DNA of 64,000 bases, taken from positions 62,001 through 126,000 of the forward strand of contig NZ_JAHHZN010000006.1 in the NCBI RefSeq assembly GCF_018760735.1, given 5' to 3'. Numbering within the stretch: the first letter of the stretch is position 1; every line of letters begins with the position of its first letter. This DNA is from Hymenobacter piscis (GTDB taxonomy: Bacteria > Bacteroidota > Bacteroidia > Cytophagales > Hymenobacteraceae). The notes beneath the pieces were generated by a model, which did not search any database, was not told where the DNA came from, and was given only the letters and a program-made list of their open reading frames with translations. The translations under genes and the position numbers were made by a program. Positions 17,527 to 24,346 of the stretch are shown in pieces.

Positions 17527-18018
17527 CTAGAGTGCCAGCAGCTGGGCCGCGAACCGGTGGTAGGTGAAGTAGAAGGCCAGATCGAACACGAGCAGGAAAC
17601 CACCTTGGAGCCAGAGCGATTTGCCGATGCCCAGCAGGCGCTCGGGCCGCTCGGCGGTGGCCGCCCGACGCCGGAGCCAGCTGCCCAGCAACAGGTAGCC
17701 CACGTCGAGGCCGGCGTTGAGCAGCAGCAGGTTCTCGAGCCAGGTCTGGGCTTCGAGGCTGGCCGGGAGCGTGAGCCCGGCCACCTGGTTGGGGTGGGCC
17801 CGCAGAATGCCCCACACGGCCAGCAGCGCGTTCACCACGTTCCAGCCCACGTTCATCAGGTGAAAGTGATGTACCTCGGTGCGCGCATCGGTGCGGGCCA
17901 CATAGTAGCCGCTGCCCACCAGATTGAGCAGGGCCCAGGCCCCCAGCACTGCCATGGCCTGCTCCGTGAGCAGTTCCCGGCTGTGGTTGAGGGCAATTAA
18001 CTCGGCGGATGGGAGCAT
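17527..18018 (-). CDS. four-helix integral membrane protein (DUF6992-like)
   Basis: 163 residues from ATG 18018 (MLPSAELIALNHSREL). Four hydrophobic stretches: MAVLGAWALLNLVGSGYYVA, VGWNVVNALLAVWGIL, LLLLNAGLDVGYLLLGSWL and GGFLLVFDLAFYFTYH. The 'HHFHLMNVGWNVVNA' and 'NAGLDVGY' patterns recur in a small Bacteroidota membrane family of unknown function. The in-frame TTG at 18039 is unlikely because it overlaps the terminator of the next gene. Confidence 0.65.
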   Translation of the reverse strand: MLPSAELIALNHSRELLTEQAMAVLGAWALLNLVGSGYYVARTDARTEVHHFHLMNVGWNVVNALLAVWGILRAHPNQVAGLTLPASLEAQTWLENLLLLNAGLDVGYLLLGSWLRRRAATAERPERLLGIGKSLWLQGGFLLVFDLAFYFTYHRFAAQLLAL

Positions 18019-18037
18019 AGGTAGAAACGCGGAGTAC

Positions 18038-18068
18038 AAAAAAAGGAAGCCCCGCGGGGCTTCCTTCT
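18038..18068 (-). terminator. Rho-independent terminator
   Basis: Read on the minus strand: AGGAAGCCCC pairs with GGGGCTTCCT, then T8. It terminates the porin gene that ends at 18090 and lies just upstream of the next minus-strand gene. Confidence 0.85.
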
Positions 18069-18089
18069 CAGAACCGGCCTGGGAGCAGA

Positions 18090-18788
18090 TTAGTTGGCAA
18101 TGCCGATACCCACGTACACCTGGAAGGCGCCGTTCTTGATGTTGGTAATGGCGTCGGCGGCCACGGTTTTGGGGTCTTTGATAATGTCGTTGAAGCCGGC
18201 TACGTAGCGCCCTCCAATGCGGGCCGGCCCTACGCGGGCTTCGAGGCCGGCGGCCAGCCCGTAGTCGAGGCTGCTGTAGGCGTAGTTGTAGGCGTTGTTG
18301 TCGTTGGCAATCTTACGCTCCTGGCCGTTTTCCACCACTTTCGTCAGCAGCGAAACCTGGGGCCCCACGTGCAGGCTCACGTTATCGAGGAAGTTATATA
18401 CCAGCAGCACGGGCACCTGCACGTAGTCCAGGCGGGTGTCGTAGGCGCCGGTAGCGGTGGTGGTGCCGTTGTTGCCGGCAAACCCCTGGCGGCTGTAGAG
18501 CACCTCGGGCTGAATGGAGAACTTGTCGCTGAAACCGTATTGCGCGTACACGCCGGCGTGGAAGGTGTTATAGACGCCCTCCTCGCTGTAGTTTTTCTTG
18601 TCGTCGCCGCGGAAGTGGGAGGCCGTAAAGCCGCCTTTGATGCCGAAACCGGTATTACGCGAGTTGGTACCGTTGGTGCCCATGGCGGAATAATCCGTCG
18701 AAGAGCGAACCCCAATGGGGCCATCGGTTTGGGCCAGGGCGGTGGCGCTGAACGCGCAGCCGGCCAGCAGGAGTGCCAGGTGTTTCAT
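18090..18788 (-). CDS. outer-membrane beta-barrel protein (porin family)
   Basis: 232 residues with a signal peptide (MKHLALLLAGCAFSATALAQ). The remainder is alternating amphipathic strands with Gly/aromatic turns (GFGIKGGFTASHFRGDD; VYAQYGFSDKFSIQPEVLYSRQ; VPVLLVYNFLDNVSLHVGPQVS). It finishes in the short strand QVYVGIGIAN. This is the PorT/OMP_b-brl_2 pattern common in Bacteroidota. No ligand can be assigned. Monocistronic with its own terminator. Confidence 0.85.
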   Translation of the reverse strand: MKHLALLLAGCAFSATALAQTDGPIGVRSSTDYSAMGTNGTNSRNTGFGIKGGFTASHFRGDDKKNYSEEGVYNTFHAGVYAQYGFSDKFSIQPEVLYSRQGFAGNNGTTTATGAYDTRLDYVQVPVLLVYNFLDNVSLHVGPQVSLLTKVVENGQERKIANDNNAYNYAYSSLDYGLAAGLEARVGPARIGGRYVAGFNDIIKDPKTVAADAITNIKNGAFQVYVGIGIAN

Positions 18789-18958
18789 AAAAGCAGGAAG
18801 TGAATAGAGAGTCCGGAGAATGAGTAGCGAAAGCGCGCCGGCGGGCGGGCTCCGTTCGTAAGCCGCTATACTTGCCCGCGCTCAGAAGGTTACAGCGTGC
18901 TGCCCCGGAAAGCCCGAATGTTATACCCGCCGAAAGTAGTTAATACACGCGCAGCGTT

Positions 18959-18966
18959 TATCTTTG
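18959..18966 (+). promoter_or_regulatory. -7 promoter box TATCTTTG for tRNA-Val
   Basis: A perfect TAnnTTTG box 35 bp upstream of the tRNA. The rest of 18789-18958 holds no gene. Confidence 0.5.
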
Positions 18967-19000
18967 GCCCTTTACGGCCGCCGCCACGTTGGTTTTGACC

Positions 19001-19075
19001 GGGGTGTTAGCTCAGTTGGTTCAGAGCACTACCTCGACAAGGTAGGGGTCATCGGTTCGAGCCCGATACGCCCCA
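19001..19075 (+). tRNA. tRNA-Val (GAC)
   Basis: Full cloverleaf: acceptor GGGGTGT/ACGCCCC (one G-U pair), D arm GCTC...GAGC, anticodon stem CTACC/GGTAG with loop TCGACAA (anticodon GAC), variable GGGTC, T arm ATCGG TTCGAGC CCGAT, discriminator A. CCA is not encoded. The base before the anticodon (position 33) is C rather than the near-universal T. A terminator follows at 19096. Confidence 0.95.
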
Positions 19076-19095
19076 CACAAAACCGCCCGAATCCG

Positions 19096-19129
19096 AAAAT
19101 AACCGCCCCAGTCCGGCGGTTATTTTTGT
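19096..19129 (+). terminator. Rho-independent terminator after tRNA-Val
   Basis: AAAATAACCGCC pairs with GGCGGTTATTTT, followed by T-rich sequence. Confidence 0.85.
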
Positions 19130-19174
19130 GCCCGGCCCAACTGCTGGGCGGCCGCTTTTCTAGCCCGTGCCCGT

Positions 19175-20086
19175 ATGCTTTCCATTGCCTGGGCCCCCTG
19201 CTACGCCCACCCGCTGCCCGACAACCACCGCTTTCCGATGCTCAAGTATGAGCTGCTGCCCGAGCAGCTGCTGCGCGAGGGCACGGTGCCGCAAAGTGCC
19301 TTCTTCGAGCCCGTTCCGCCCCCCGAGGCCGACATTCTGCGCGTGCATGATGCCGGTTATTACGGCCGTTTGCGGGTCGGGGAGCTCACGCGCCAGGCGG
19401 AAAGGGCCACCGGCTTCCCCTGGAGCCCGGCGCTGGTGCTGCGCGAAACCACCATTCTGGGCGGTACGCTGGAAGGTGCCCGCCGGGCCCAGGCCAGCGG
19501 GGGCGTGGCCCTCAACATTGCCGGCGGCACCCACCACGCCTTCCGCGACCGGGGCGAAGGGTTCTGTCTGCTCAACGACCAAGCCGCGGCAGCGGCGTAT
19601 CTGCTGGCCCGGCCGGAGCGGCAGGTGCGCCGCATCCTCATCATCGACCTCGATGTGCACCAGGGCAACGGCACGGCGGCTATTTTTGAGCATGAGCCCC
19701 GGGTGTTCACCTTCAGCATGCACGGGGCCCGCAACTACCCCCACCGCAAGGAGCGCTCCGACCTCGACCTGCCCCTGCCCGATGGCACCGACGATGCCGC
19801 CTACCTCGCCCTGCTGCGCGACACCCTGCCCCGCCTGCTGGCCCAGCACCGCCCCGATTTCGTGTTCTACCTGGCCGGCGTGGATGTGCTGGCCACCGAT
19901 AAGCTGGGCCACCTGAGCCTGAGCCGGGACGGCTGCCGCCAGCGCGACGAGTACGTGCTCGGCCTCTGCCACCGGCACCGGCTGCCGGTGATGGTATGCA
20001 TGGGCGGCGGCTACTCCCCCCGCATCATCGACATCGTGGAAGCCCACGCCAACACTTTCCGCGTCGCCGCTGATTTGTGGGGCTAA
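19175..20086 (+). CDS. histone deacetylase-like amidohydrolase (arginase/deacetylase fold)
   Basis: 303 residues, zinc-dependent deacetylase family (HDAC/AcuC/acetylpolyamine amidohydrolase). GGTHHAFRDRGEGFCLLND holds the His-His pair of the charge relay. IIDLDVHQGNGTA gives the zinc-binding Asp and His, and YLAGVDVLATDKLG gives the second Asp. VCMGGGYSP closes the site. The N-terminus (YAHPLPDNHRFPMLKY) is the family's usual start. Bacterial members deacetylate small molecules or acetyl-CoA synthetase. Its 3' end faces the polyketide cluster, but no functional link is evident. Confidence 0.9.
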   Translation: MLSIAWAPCYAHPLPDNHRFPMLKYELLPEQLLREGTVPQSAFFEPVPPPEADILRVHDAGYYGRLRVGELTRQAERATGFPWSPALVLRETTILGGTLEGARRAQASGGVALNIAGGTHHAFRDRGEGFCLLNDQAAAAAYLLARPERQVRRILIIDLDVHQGNGTAAIFEHEPRVFTFSMHGARNYPHRKERSDLDLPLPDGTDDAAYLALLRDTLPRLLAQHRPDFVFYLAGVDVLATDKLGHLSLSRDGCRQRDEYVLGLCHRHRLPVMVCMGGGYSPRIIDIVEAHANTFRVAADLWG

Positions 20087-20088
20087 CG

Positions 20089-20132
20089 GTGAATGAGTGG
20101 AGTGGGGAATGACAGTTCACTCATTCCCCACT
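20089..20132. repeat. simple-sequence inverted repeat at convergent gene ends
   Basis: AGTGGGGAATGA at 20101 and TCATTCCCCACT at 20121-20132 are complementary, with GTGAATGAGTGG just before. It lies between the stop of the HDAC-like gene and the end of the methyltransferase gene, whose stop codon (20121-20123) lies inside it. It resembles the purine-rich outer arms of the REP-like elements. Confidence 0.7.
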
Positions 20133-20831
20133 TATCAACAGCTGCCACCGGAAGGCCCAGCGCCAACGCAGGCGGTAGCGCCTGATGCCCGCTGCGGCCA
20201 GCAGCTGGTGCAGCTCCCGGCGCGTAAAGGCCCGGGCTACCGATAGGGGCGCATCGTGGCGGACGAGGCGGGAGCCGCCCAGCAGGCGCGTGAGCCAGCG
20301 GATGCTGTGGTAGGCCAGGGGGTGGCGGTGCAGGTCGTTGATGATGACGGCCAGTCCGGCCTGCTGCTGCCACTGGGCTAGCATCGTCGTCAGCTCGGCA
20401 TCCGGGAAGTGGTGGCAGAACAGACTGGCCGTAAGGATATCGAAGGGCTGCTGCCGGAAAGCGGGGGAGAAGATGTCGGTCTGCTGAAAGCTGATTTCGG
20501 GGTAGGGGGCGCTCTTGGCGGCGGCGTATTCCAGCATGAAGGCGTTGGCATCAATGCCCGTCAACTCCACGGCCACGTTCCGGCGGCGGGCCCAGCGGGC
20601 AATCTGGCGGAGCGTGTCGCCGCCGCCGCTGCCCAGGTCGGCCAGGCGCAGGGGGCGGCCGGCCGGGAAGTGGGGGCGAAGGCGGTCCAGGGCATCGAGC
20701 ACCGGCGCGTAGCCGCCCAGCCAGGTGTTCACCGTCTCCAGCTCGTCGAGGTTCTGCCGCAGCTCTTCGGAGGCCAGCGTCAGGTCATCCATCAGCTCCG
20801 GCTGCTCCGAGCGGACGCGCAAATCGGCCAT
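20121..20831 (-). CDS. class I SAM-dependent methyltransferase of the type III PKS cluster
   Basis: 236 residues. LRLADLGSGGGDTLRQIA is motif I of class I methyltransferases, VELTGIDANAFMLEYA is motif II, and FDILTASLFCHHFPDAEL is motif IV. Third gene of a minus-strand set (flavoprotein 22216, type III PKS 20945, this gene), so it likely methylates the polyketide product. The gap from the PKS stop (20945) to this start (20831) holds part of an AATGTG inverted repeat. The acceptor position (O- or C-methylation) is not readable. Confidence 0.8.
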   Translation of the reverse strand: MADLRVRSEQPELMDDLTLASEELRQNLDELETVNTWLGGYAPVLDALDRLRPHFPAGRPLRLADLGSGGGDTLRQIARWARRRNVAVELTGIDANAFMLEYAAAKSAPYPEISFQQTDIFSPAFRQQPFDILTASLFCHHFPDAELTTMLAQWQQQAGLAVIINDLHRHPLAYHSIRWLTRLLGGSRLVRHDAPLSVARAFTRRELHQLLAAAGIRRYRLRWRWAFRWQLLISGE

Positions 20832-20838
20832 GCTTTCT

Positions 20839-21022
20839 GTAATGTGATGAATGTGGTTCGGAATGTGGTGAATGCGCCCGGTAGTGCGGGCCGTGCTTTG
20901 GCGGCCGATGCCCGCGCAACAAGGGCAACCGCCGGGACTGACGGCTATGCTTCGCTCAGCAGGTGCTCTGTGGTCTTGGTATTTCGCTCATTCTCCACAT
21001 TGGCCACATTCTGCACATTCCC
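20839..21022. repeat. AATGTG-type inverted repeat spanning the PKS stop codon
   Basis: The left arm near 20839-20875 (AATGTGATGAATGTGG, GGAATGTGGTGAATG) and the right arm near 20991-21022 (CATTCTCCACATTGGCCACA, TTCTGCACATTCCC) are imperfect complements ~115 bp apart. The right arm encodes the last residues of the polyketide synthase. The element resembles the one at 37829. Confidence 0.7.
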
Positions 21023-22129
21023 TACCGCTACCGTGAGCAGCATGGCTTCCAGGGTGAGGCCGGGGCCGAAGGCGAAGCTGAGCACCGGCGCGCCCGCGTC
21101 GGCGGCCGTAAAGCTGGCCAGCAGGTCGCGCAGCACGAACAGCACCGTGGCCGACGACATGTTGCCATACTCGCGCAGTACCTGATAAGCGAAGCGGTTG
21201 TCGTGGGTCGTGAGTCCCAGGGCTTCCTCAATCGACTCCAGAATTTTCCGCCCCCCGGGGTGAATGGCAAAGGCCCGCACGTCTTCCAACTGCACCGGCA
21301 AATCGGCCAGCAGGCGCTGGGTAAGCTGCCCGATGCCCTGCTGAATCATGCGGGGCACGTAGGAGGAGAGCGTCATCTCAAACCCGAAGTCGTTGATGTG
21401 CCAGGCCATGTCGGCGTGGCCATCGGGGGCGAGGCCGCAGTGAAAGGCCGTGAGGGCCAGGCTGGGCCGGGAGGGTGAGGGCTCGCCCTGCACCAGCACC
21501 GCCGCCGCGCCGTCGCCGAACAAGGCGTTGGAGACAAGATGGTCGTCTTCCTGGCTTTTCTGGAAATGCAGGGTGCAGAGCTCGGTGCAGACCACCAGCA
21601 CCCGCGCCCCGGGCGTGGCGCGGCAGAAGGCATCGGCCAGCTTGAGGCCGTTTACAGCCGCATAGCAGCCCATGAAGTTCACGCAGGTACGCTGCACATG
21701 ACCCGAAAGCCCCAGCGCGCCCACCAGCTCAATATCGAGGCCGGGCGCGTACATGCCCGTGCAGCTCACCGTAATCAGGTGCGTAATGCTGGCGTAGTCC
21801 ACTTCCGGCAGCTGGCCAAGACAGGCCCGCACCGCCTCCACCGACAGCGGCAAGGCGTGGCGGCGGTACTCGGCCATGCGCCGGCCCACCGAAGGAAACG
21901 GCGCCAGCCCGGGCGTATTCGGGAAAAACTCGAACTCCCCGTTCACGCGGGCATAATCCGGCAGTACGGAGTAGCGGTGGCCGATGCCCGACACCCGGTA
22001 GAGGGCGCGCAGCTTGCGCGTGTTGCCTTCATCCAGCTCCAGGGCGCTGGCCATGAAGTCGGCAATCTGCAATTGAGGAATACGGTGGGGCGGGTTGGCC
22101 GTGCCAATGGCACACAGGTAGCTACTCAT
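20945..22129 (-). CDS. type III polyketide synthase (chalcone/alkylresorcinol synthase-like)
   Basis: 394-residue homodimeric ketosynthase that extends an acyl-CoA starter with malonyl-CoA. The catalytic triad is visible: Cys155 in NFMGCYAAVNG, His290 in AFAIHPGGRKIL, Asn323 in YGNMSSATVLF. The family motif FAFGPGLTLEAMLL is present near 353-365. The last ~25 residues (after LLTVAV: GNVQNVANVENERN...) are repeat-derived and lie beyond the normal end. Neighbours are a flavoprotein upstream and a methyltransferase downstream, the same functions as the srsA-srsB-srsC phenolic-lipid operon of Streptomyces. A fatty acyl starter and a resorcinol or pyrone product are inference. Confidence 0.92.
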   Translation of the reverse strand: MSSYLCAIGTANPPHRIPQLQIADFMASALELDEGNTRKLRALYRVSGIGHRYSVLPDYARVNGEFEFFPNTPGLAPFPSVGRRMAEYRRHALPLSVEAVRACLGQLPEVDYASITHLITVSCTGMYAPGLDIELVGALGLSGHVQRTCVNFMGCYAAVNGLKLADAFCRATPGARVLVVCTELCTLHFQKSQEDDHLVSNALFGDGAAAVLVQGEPSPSRPSLALTAFHCGLAPDGHADMAWHINDFGFEMTLSSYVPRMIQQGIGQLTQRLLADLPVQLEDVRAFAIHPGGRKILESIEEALGLTTHDNRFAYQVLREYGNMSSATVLFVLRDLLASFTAADAGAPVLSFAFGPGLTLEAMLLTVAVGNVQNVANVENERNTKTTEHLLSEA

Positions 22130-22215
22130 CAGGGGCAGTTTACGTAAAAAAGTGGCCCCGAGGGGTATAGCTTTTCGTGGTTGGTGCGGGGGAAGCGGGA
22201 TTTTCGGGGCAAACG

Positions 22216-23331
22216 CTAGAAAACCGTGCCGTGGGTCCGGCGCATCAGGCCCTGCACCACTCCCGGCAACTGCCGCAGGCCGCTCACCATCACCTCACTT
22301 AACAGGGGCTGCCCGAAGGCCCGCTGCACGGCGCGGCCCACCCGCAGGCGGCTACCGAAGGCCTGCTGCCAGCTGCGCGCGTACGCGGCCTCCAGCTGCG
22401 GGCGGGTAAGCTGCCGGCGCAGAAAGGCATCGGCGTGGGTAGCGGCCAGGCTGGCCCCGTGAATGGCCATGGCCATGCCGTTGCCGCAGAGCGGGGTAAT
22501 GAGGCCGGCCGCGTCGCCGGCCAGCAGCACGTGCTGCTCCAGGCACGTTTTGGGAGCAAAGGAGATTTCGTTGATGACTTCCGGCTGGGGATACAGCACC
22601 TCGGCCTGAGTCAGGATGTGGCGCAGATGGGGGTTGCGGGCCAGCACTTGCTCTTCGAGCCGGGCAATGGTGCCCTGGGCCTTGAGGTTGCGGCGGGTGG
22701 TGAGGTAGCAGAAGCAGAACTTGTCGTCCTCAATGGCCGAGATGCCCGCGTAACCGTCCGCGAAATTGTGCAGGGCAATCAGGTCCCGGGGCATGGCGGC
22801 GTAGCGCAGGTGGTATTTCACGCCCAGGTAGGGCGAGCGTTGCGTGAAAAAGGGCCGGTTGAGCTGCCGGTCGAGGGCGCTGCGCTTGCCGTAGGTGCCC
22901 AGCACCACCCGGGCCGGCAGGTGGCGGCCGTCGGCCAGCACTACCTGGTGGGCATCGGTGGCCTCGTCGAACTCTACTTCCGTTACGGTAGCGTGCACCA
23001 CGTTCACGCCCAGGGCCAGGGCGCGCTGGTAGAGAAACTCGTCGAGCACGTAGCGGCTGAGGCCGAAGCCACCCAGGTCGAGAGGGGCGTCCAGCAGGCG
23101 GCCGGCGGGCGAGCTGACTTGGAACCGGGTGAGGCGCGCCGGGGCCAGCGGGGTCAGGTCGATGCCGAGGCGGCGCAGGTAGGGCAGCACCTCGTTGGAC
23201 ACGTACTCCCCACAGACCCGGTGGAACGGATAGTGCCGCCGCTCCACCAGCGTAACGGCGTGCCCGCGCCCGCGCAAATCCAGCGCCGCACACAACCCGC
23301 CCAGCCCTCCTCCGATAATGACAACGTCCAA
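22216..23331 (-). CDS. FAD-dependent monooxygenase/oxidoreductase of the type III PKS cluster
   Basis: 371 residues of the geranylgeranyl-reductase/PHBH-like flavoprotein group. The N-terminus VVIIGGGLGGLCAALDLRGRG is the Rossmann dinucleotide motif. YPFHRVCGEYVSNEVLPYL is the group's conserved HRxCGE(Y/F)xS segment. HVLLAGDAAGLITPLCGNG is the second FAD motif with GD. By analogy with SrsC it could hydroxylate the phenolic polyketide to a quinol, but reductase activity is also possible. First gene of the minus-strand cluster, with 86 bp before the PKS start. Confidence 0.85.
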   Translation of the reverse strand: MDVVIIGGGLGGLCAALDLRGRGHAVTLVERRHYPFHRVCGEYVSNEVLPYLRRLGIDLTPLAPARLTRFQVSSPAGRLLDAPLDLGGFGLSRYVLDEFLYQRALALGVNVVHATVTEVEFDEATDAHQVVLADGRHLPARVVLGTYGKRSALDRQLNRPFFTQRSPYLGVKYHLRYAAMPRDLIALHNFADGYAGISAIEDDKFCFCYLTTRRNLKAQGTIARLEEQVLARNPHLRHILTQAEVLYPQPEVINEISFAPKTCLEQHVLLAGDAAGLITPLCGNGMAMAIHGASLAATHADAFLRRQLTRPQLEAAYARSWQQAFGSRLRVGRAVQRAFGQPLLSEVMVSGLRQLPGVVQGLMRRTHGTVF

Positions 23332-23508
23332 CTTATTTCAAACGGTAAAAAGGTGAGGATGAATGGTAAACAAGATGTTTCATCGAAGAAGTGTTATATT
23401 CTGCTGGTTAAGCCAAATGCAATGGTATTTTTGTCAACCTAAATCATCTCCCATCGTTAGCAATAGTCGGTTTGGGCTGCCTGCCCCGGCCATTAAGCCC
23501 AGTACCCT

Positions 23509-23880
23509 ATGATGCCACTCCTACGCGCTTTTTTTCTGTTCACTTTTCTGGTGGCCGGTCTGCCCAGCAGCTTGCCCGGGGCCCACGCCCAGGCCGCTAC
23601 GGCCCGGCCGGCACCCAAACCAGCCGAGGAAAAGGCCTTGCTGGTATTCCCGAATCCGAGCACCGGCATCGTGCACATTGCCATCAATGGGTTTGAGGGC
23701 CGCAAGCTGGAACTGCGGGTGCTTAACATCATCGGGACGGTGATGTACCGCGAAACCCTGACGGAGCTTAACGAGCGATACACCCGCACGCTGGACCTGA
23801 GCAAGTTCGCCAACGGCCTGTATTACGTAAAGCTGGAAGCCGACAACGCCAGCGAAATGCGCAAACTCGTTATCCGCTAG
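23509..23880 (+). CDS. short secreted protein made mainly of a T9SS sorting domain
   Basis: 123 residues: signal peptide (MMPLLRAFFLFTFLVAGLPSS), ~20-residue Pro/Ala linker, then a type A Por secretion tail (LLVFPNPSTGIVHIAINGF ... LRVLNIIGTVMYRETL ... LSKFANGLYYVKLEADN ... RKLVIR). T9SS tails normally follow a cargo domain; here there is essentially no cargo. It may be a truncated effector, a cell-surface peptide or a decoy. Complete start and stop. A long perfect hairpin follows at 23931. Confidence 0.8.
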   Translation: MMPLLRAFFLFTFLVAGLPSSLPGAHAQAATARPAPKPAEEKALLVFPNPSTGIVHIAINGFEGRKLELRVLNIIGTVMYRETLTELNERYTRTLDLSKFANGLYYVKLEADNASEMRKLVIR

Positions 23881-23930
23881 CACTTCCGGCTTGGCGAGTA
23901 ACAGACCAGGCCCCGGTCACGAATCATAAC

Positions 23931-23996
23931 CCTGGCATCTACGCACAGAAGAGGCCCCTGCCACGGCAGGGGCCTCTTCTGTGCGTAGATGCCAGG
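23931..23996. terminator. 32-bp perfect hairpin, bidirectional terminator
   Basis: Arms 23931-23962 and 23965-23996 are exact complements with a 2-base loop. It lies between the convergent genes at 23509 and 24003. It is longer than a usual terminator and lacks a T tract, so it may instead be a repeat element. Confidence 0.65.
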
Positions 23997-24002
23997 ATCA
24001 CT

Positions 24003-24122
24003 CTAGTGGTTGTTACGAACCCGGACGGGCTCGGGGCGGAGCATGGCTTTCACGTTGTTGATGGTATCAAAAGCCAGCAGTACCGTGGCCAGCGCAATGC
24101 CGAAGAAAATCAGGAGCGTCAT
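24003..24122 (-). CDS. 39-residue single-pass membrane protein (small ORF)
   Basis: ATG at 24122 and TAG at 24003-24005 give 39 residues. MTLLIFFGIALATVLLAFDT is one transmembrane helix, followed by a short basic tail (INNVKAMLRPEPVRVRNNH). Good Bacteroidota-like composition and convergence with a hairpin at 23931 support a real gene. No homologue is recognised. It sits downstream (same strand) of the hybrid kinase at 24347, across ~225 bp of non-coding sequence. Confidence 0.45.
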   Translation of the reverse strand: MTLLIFFGIALATVLLAFDTINNVKAMLRPEPVRVRNNH

Positions 24123-24346
24123 ACAAAAGGGGAAATAAAGAAAAGAAAACGGTTTCGGACGGTGGTCCTCATGCGGAACGAGGCAGGGTGCTGAAACCGT
24201 GTGCTTAAGTAACTACAAATACCCCGCCTAAGTTGCAGTATAATTATGTGCTTGCCTGCCGATCCGCTTACGGTCGTCCCGGAGCGTACCACCGGCGGCC
24301 GGCAGGCTAGGGCTGTCCGGGCGCCATGGGCGGTGGGCAACCGGTT

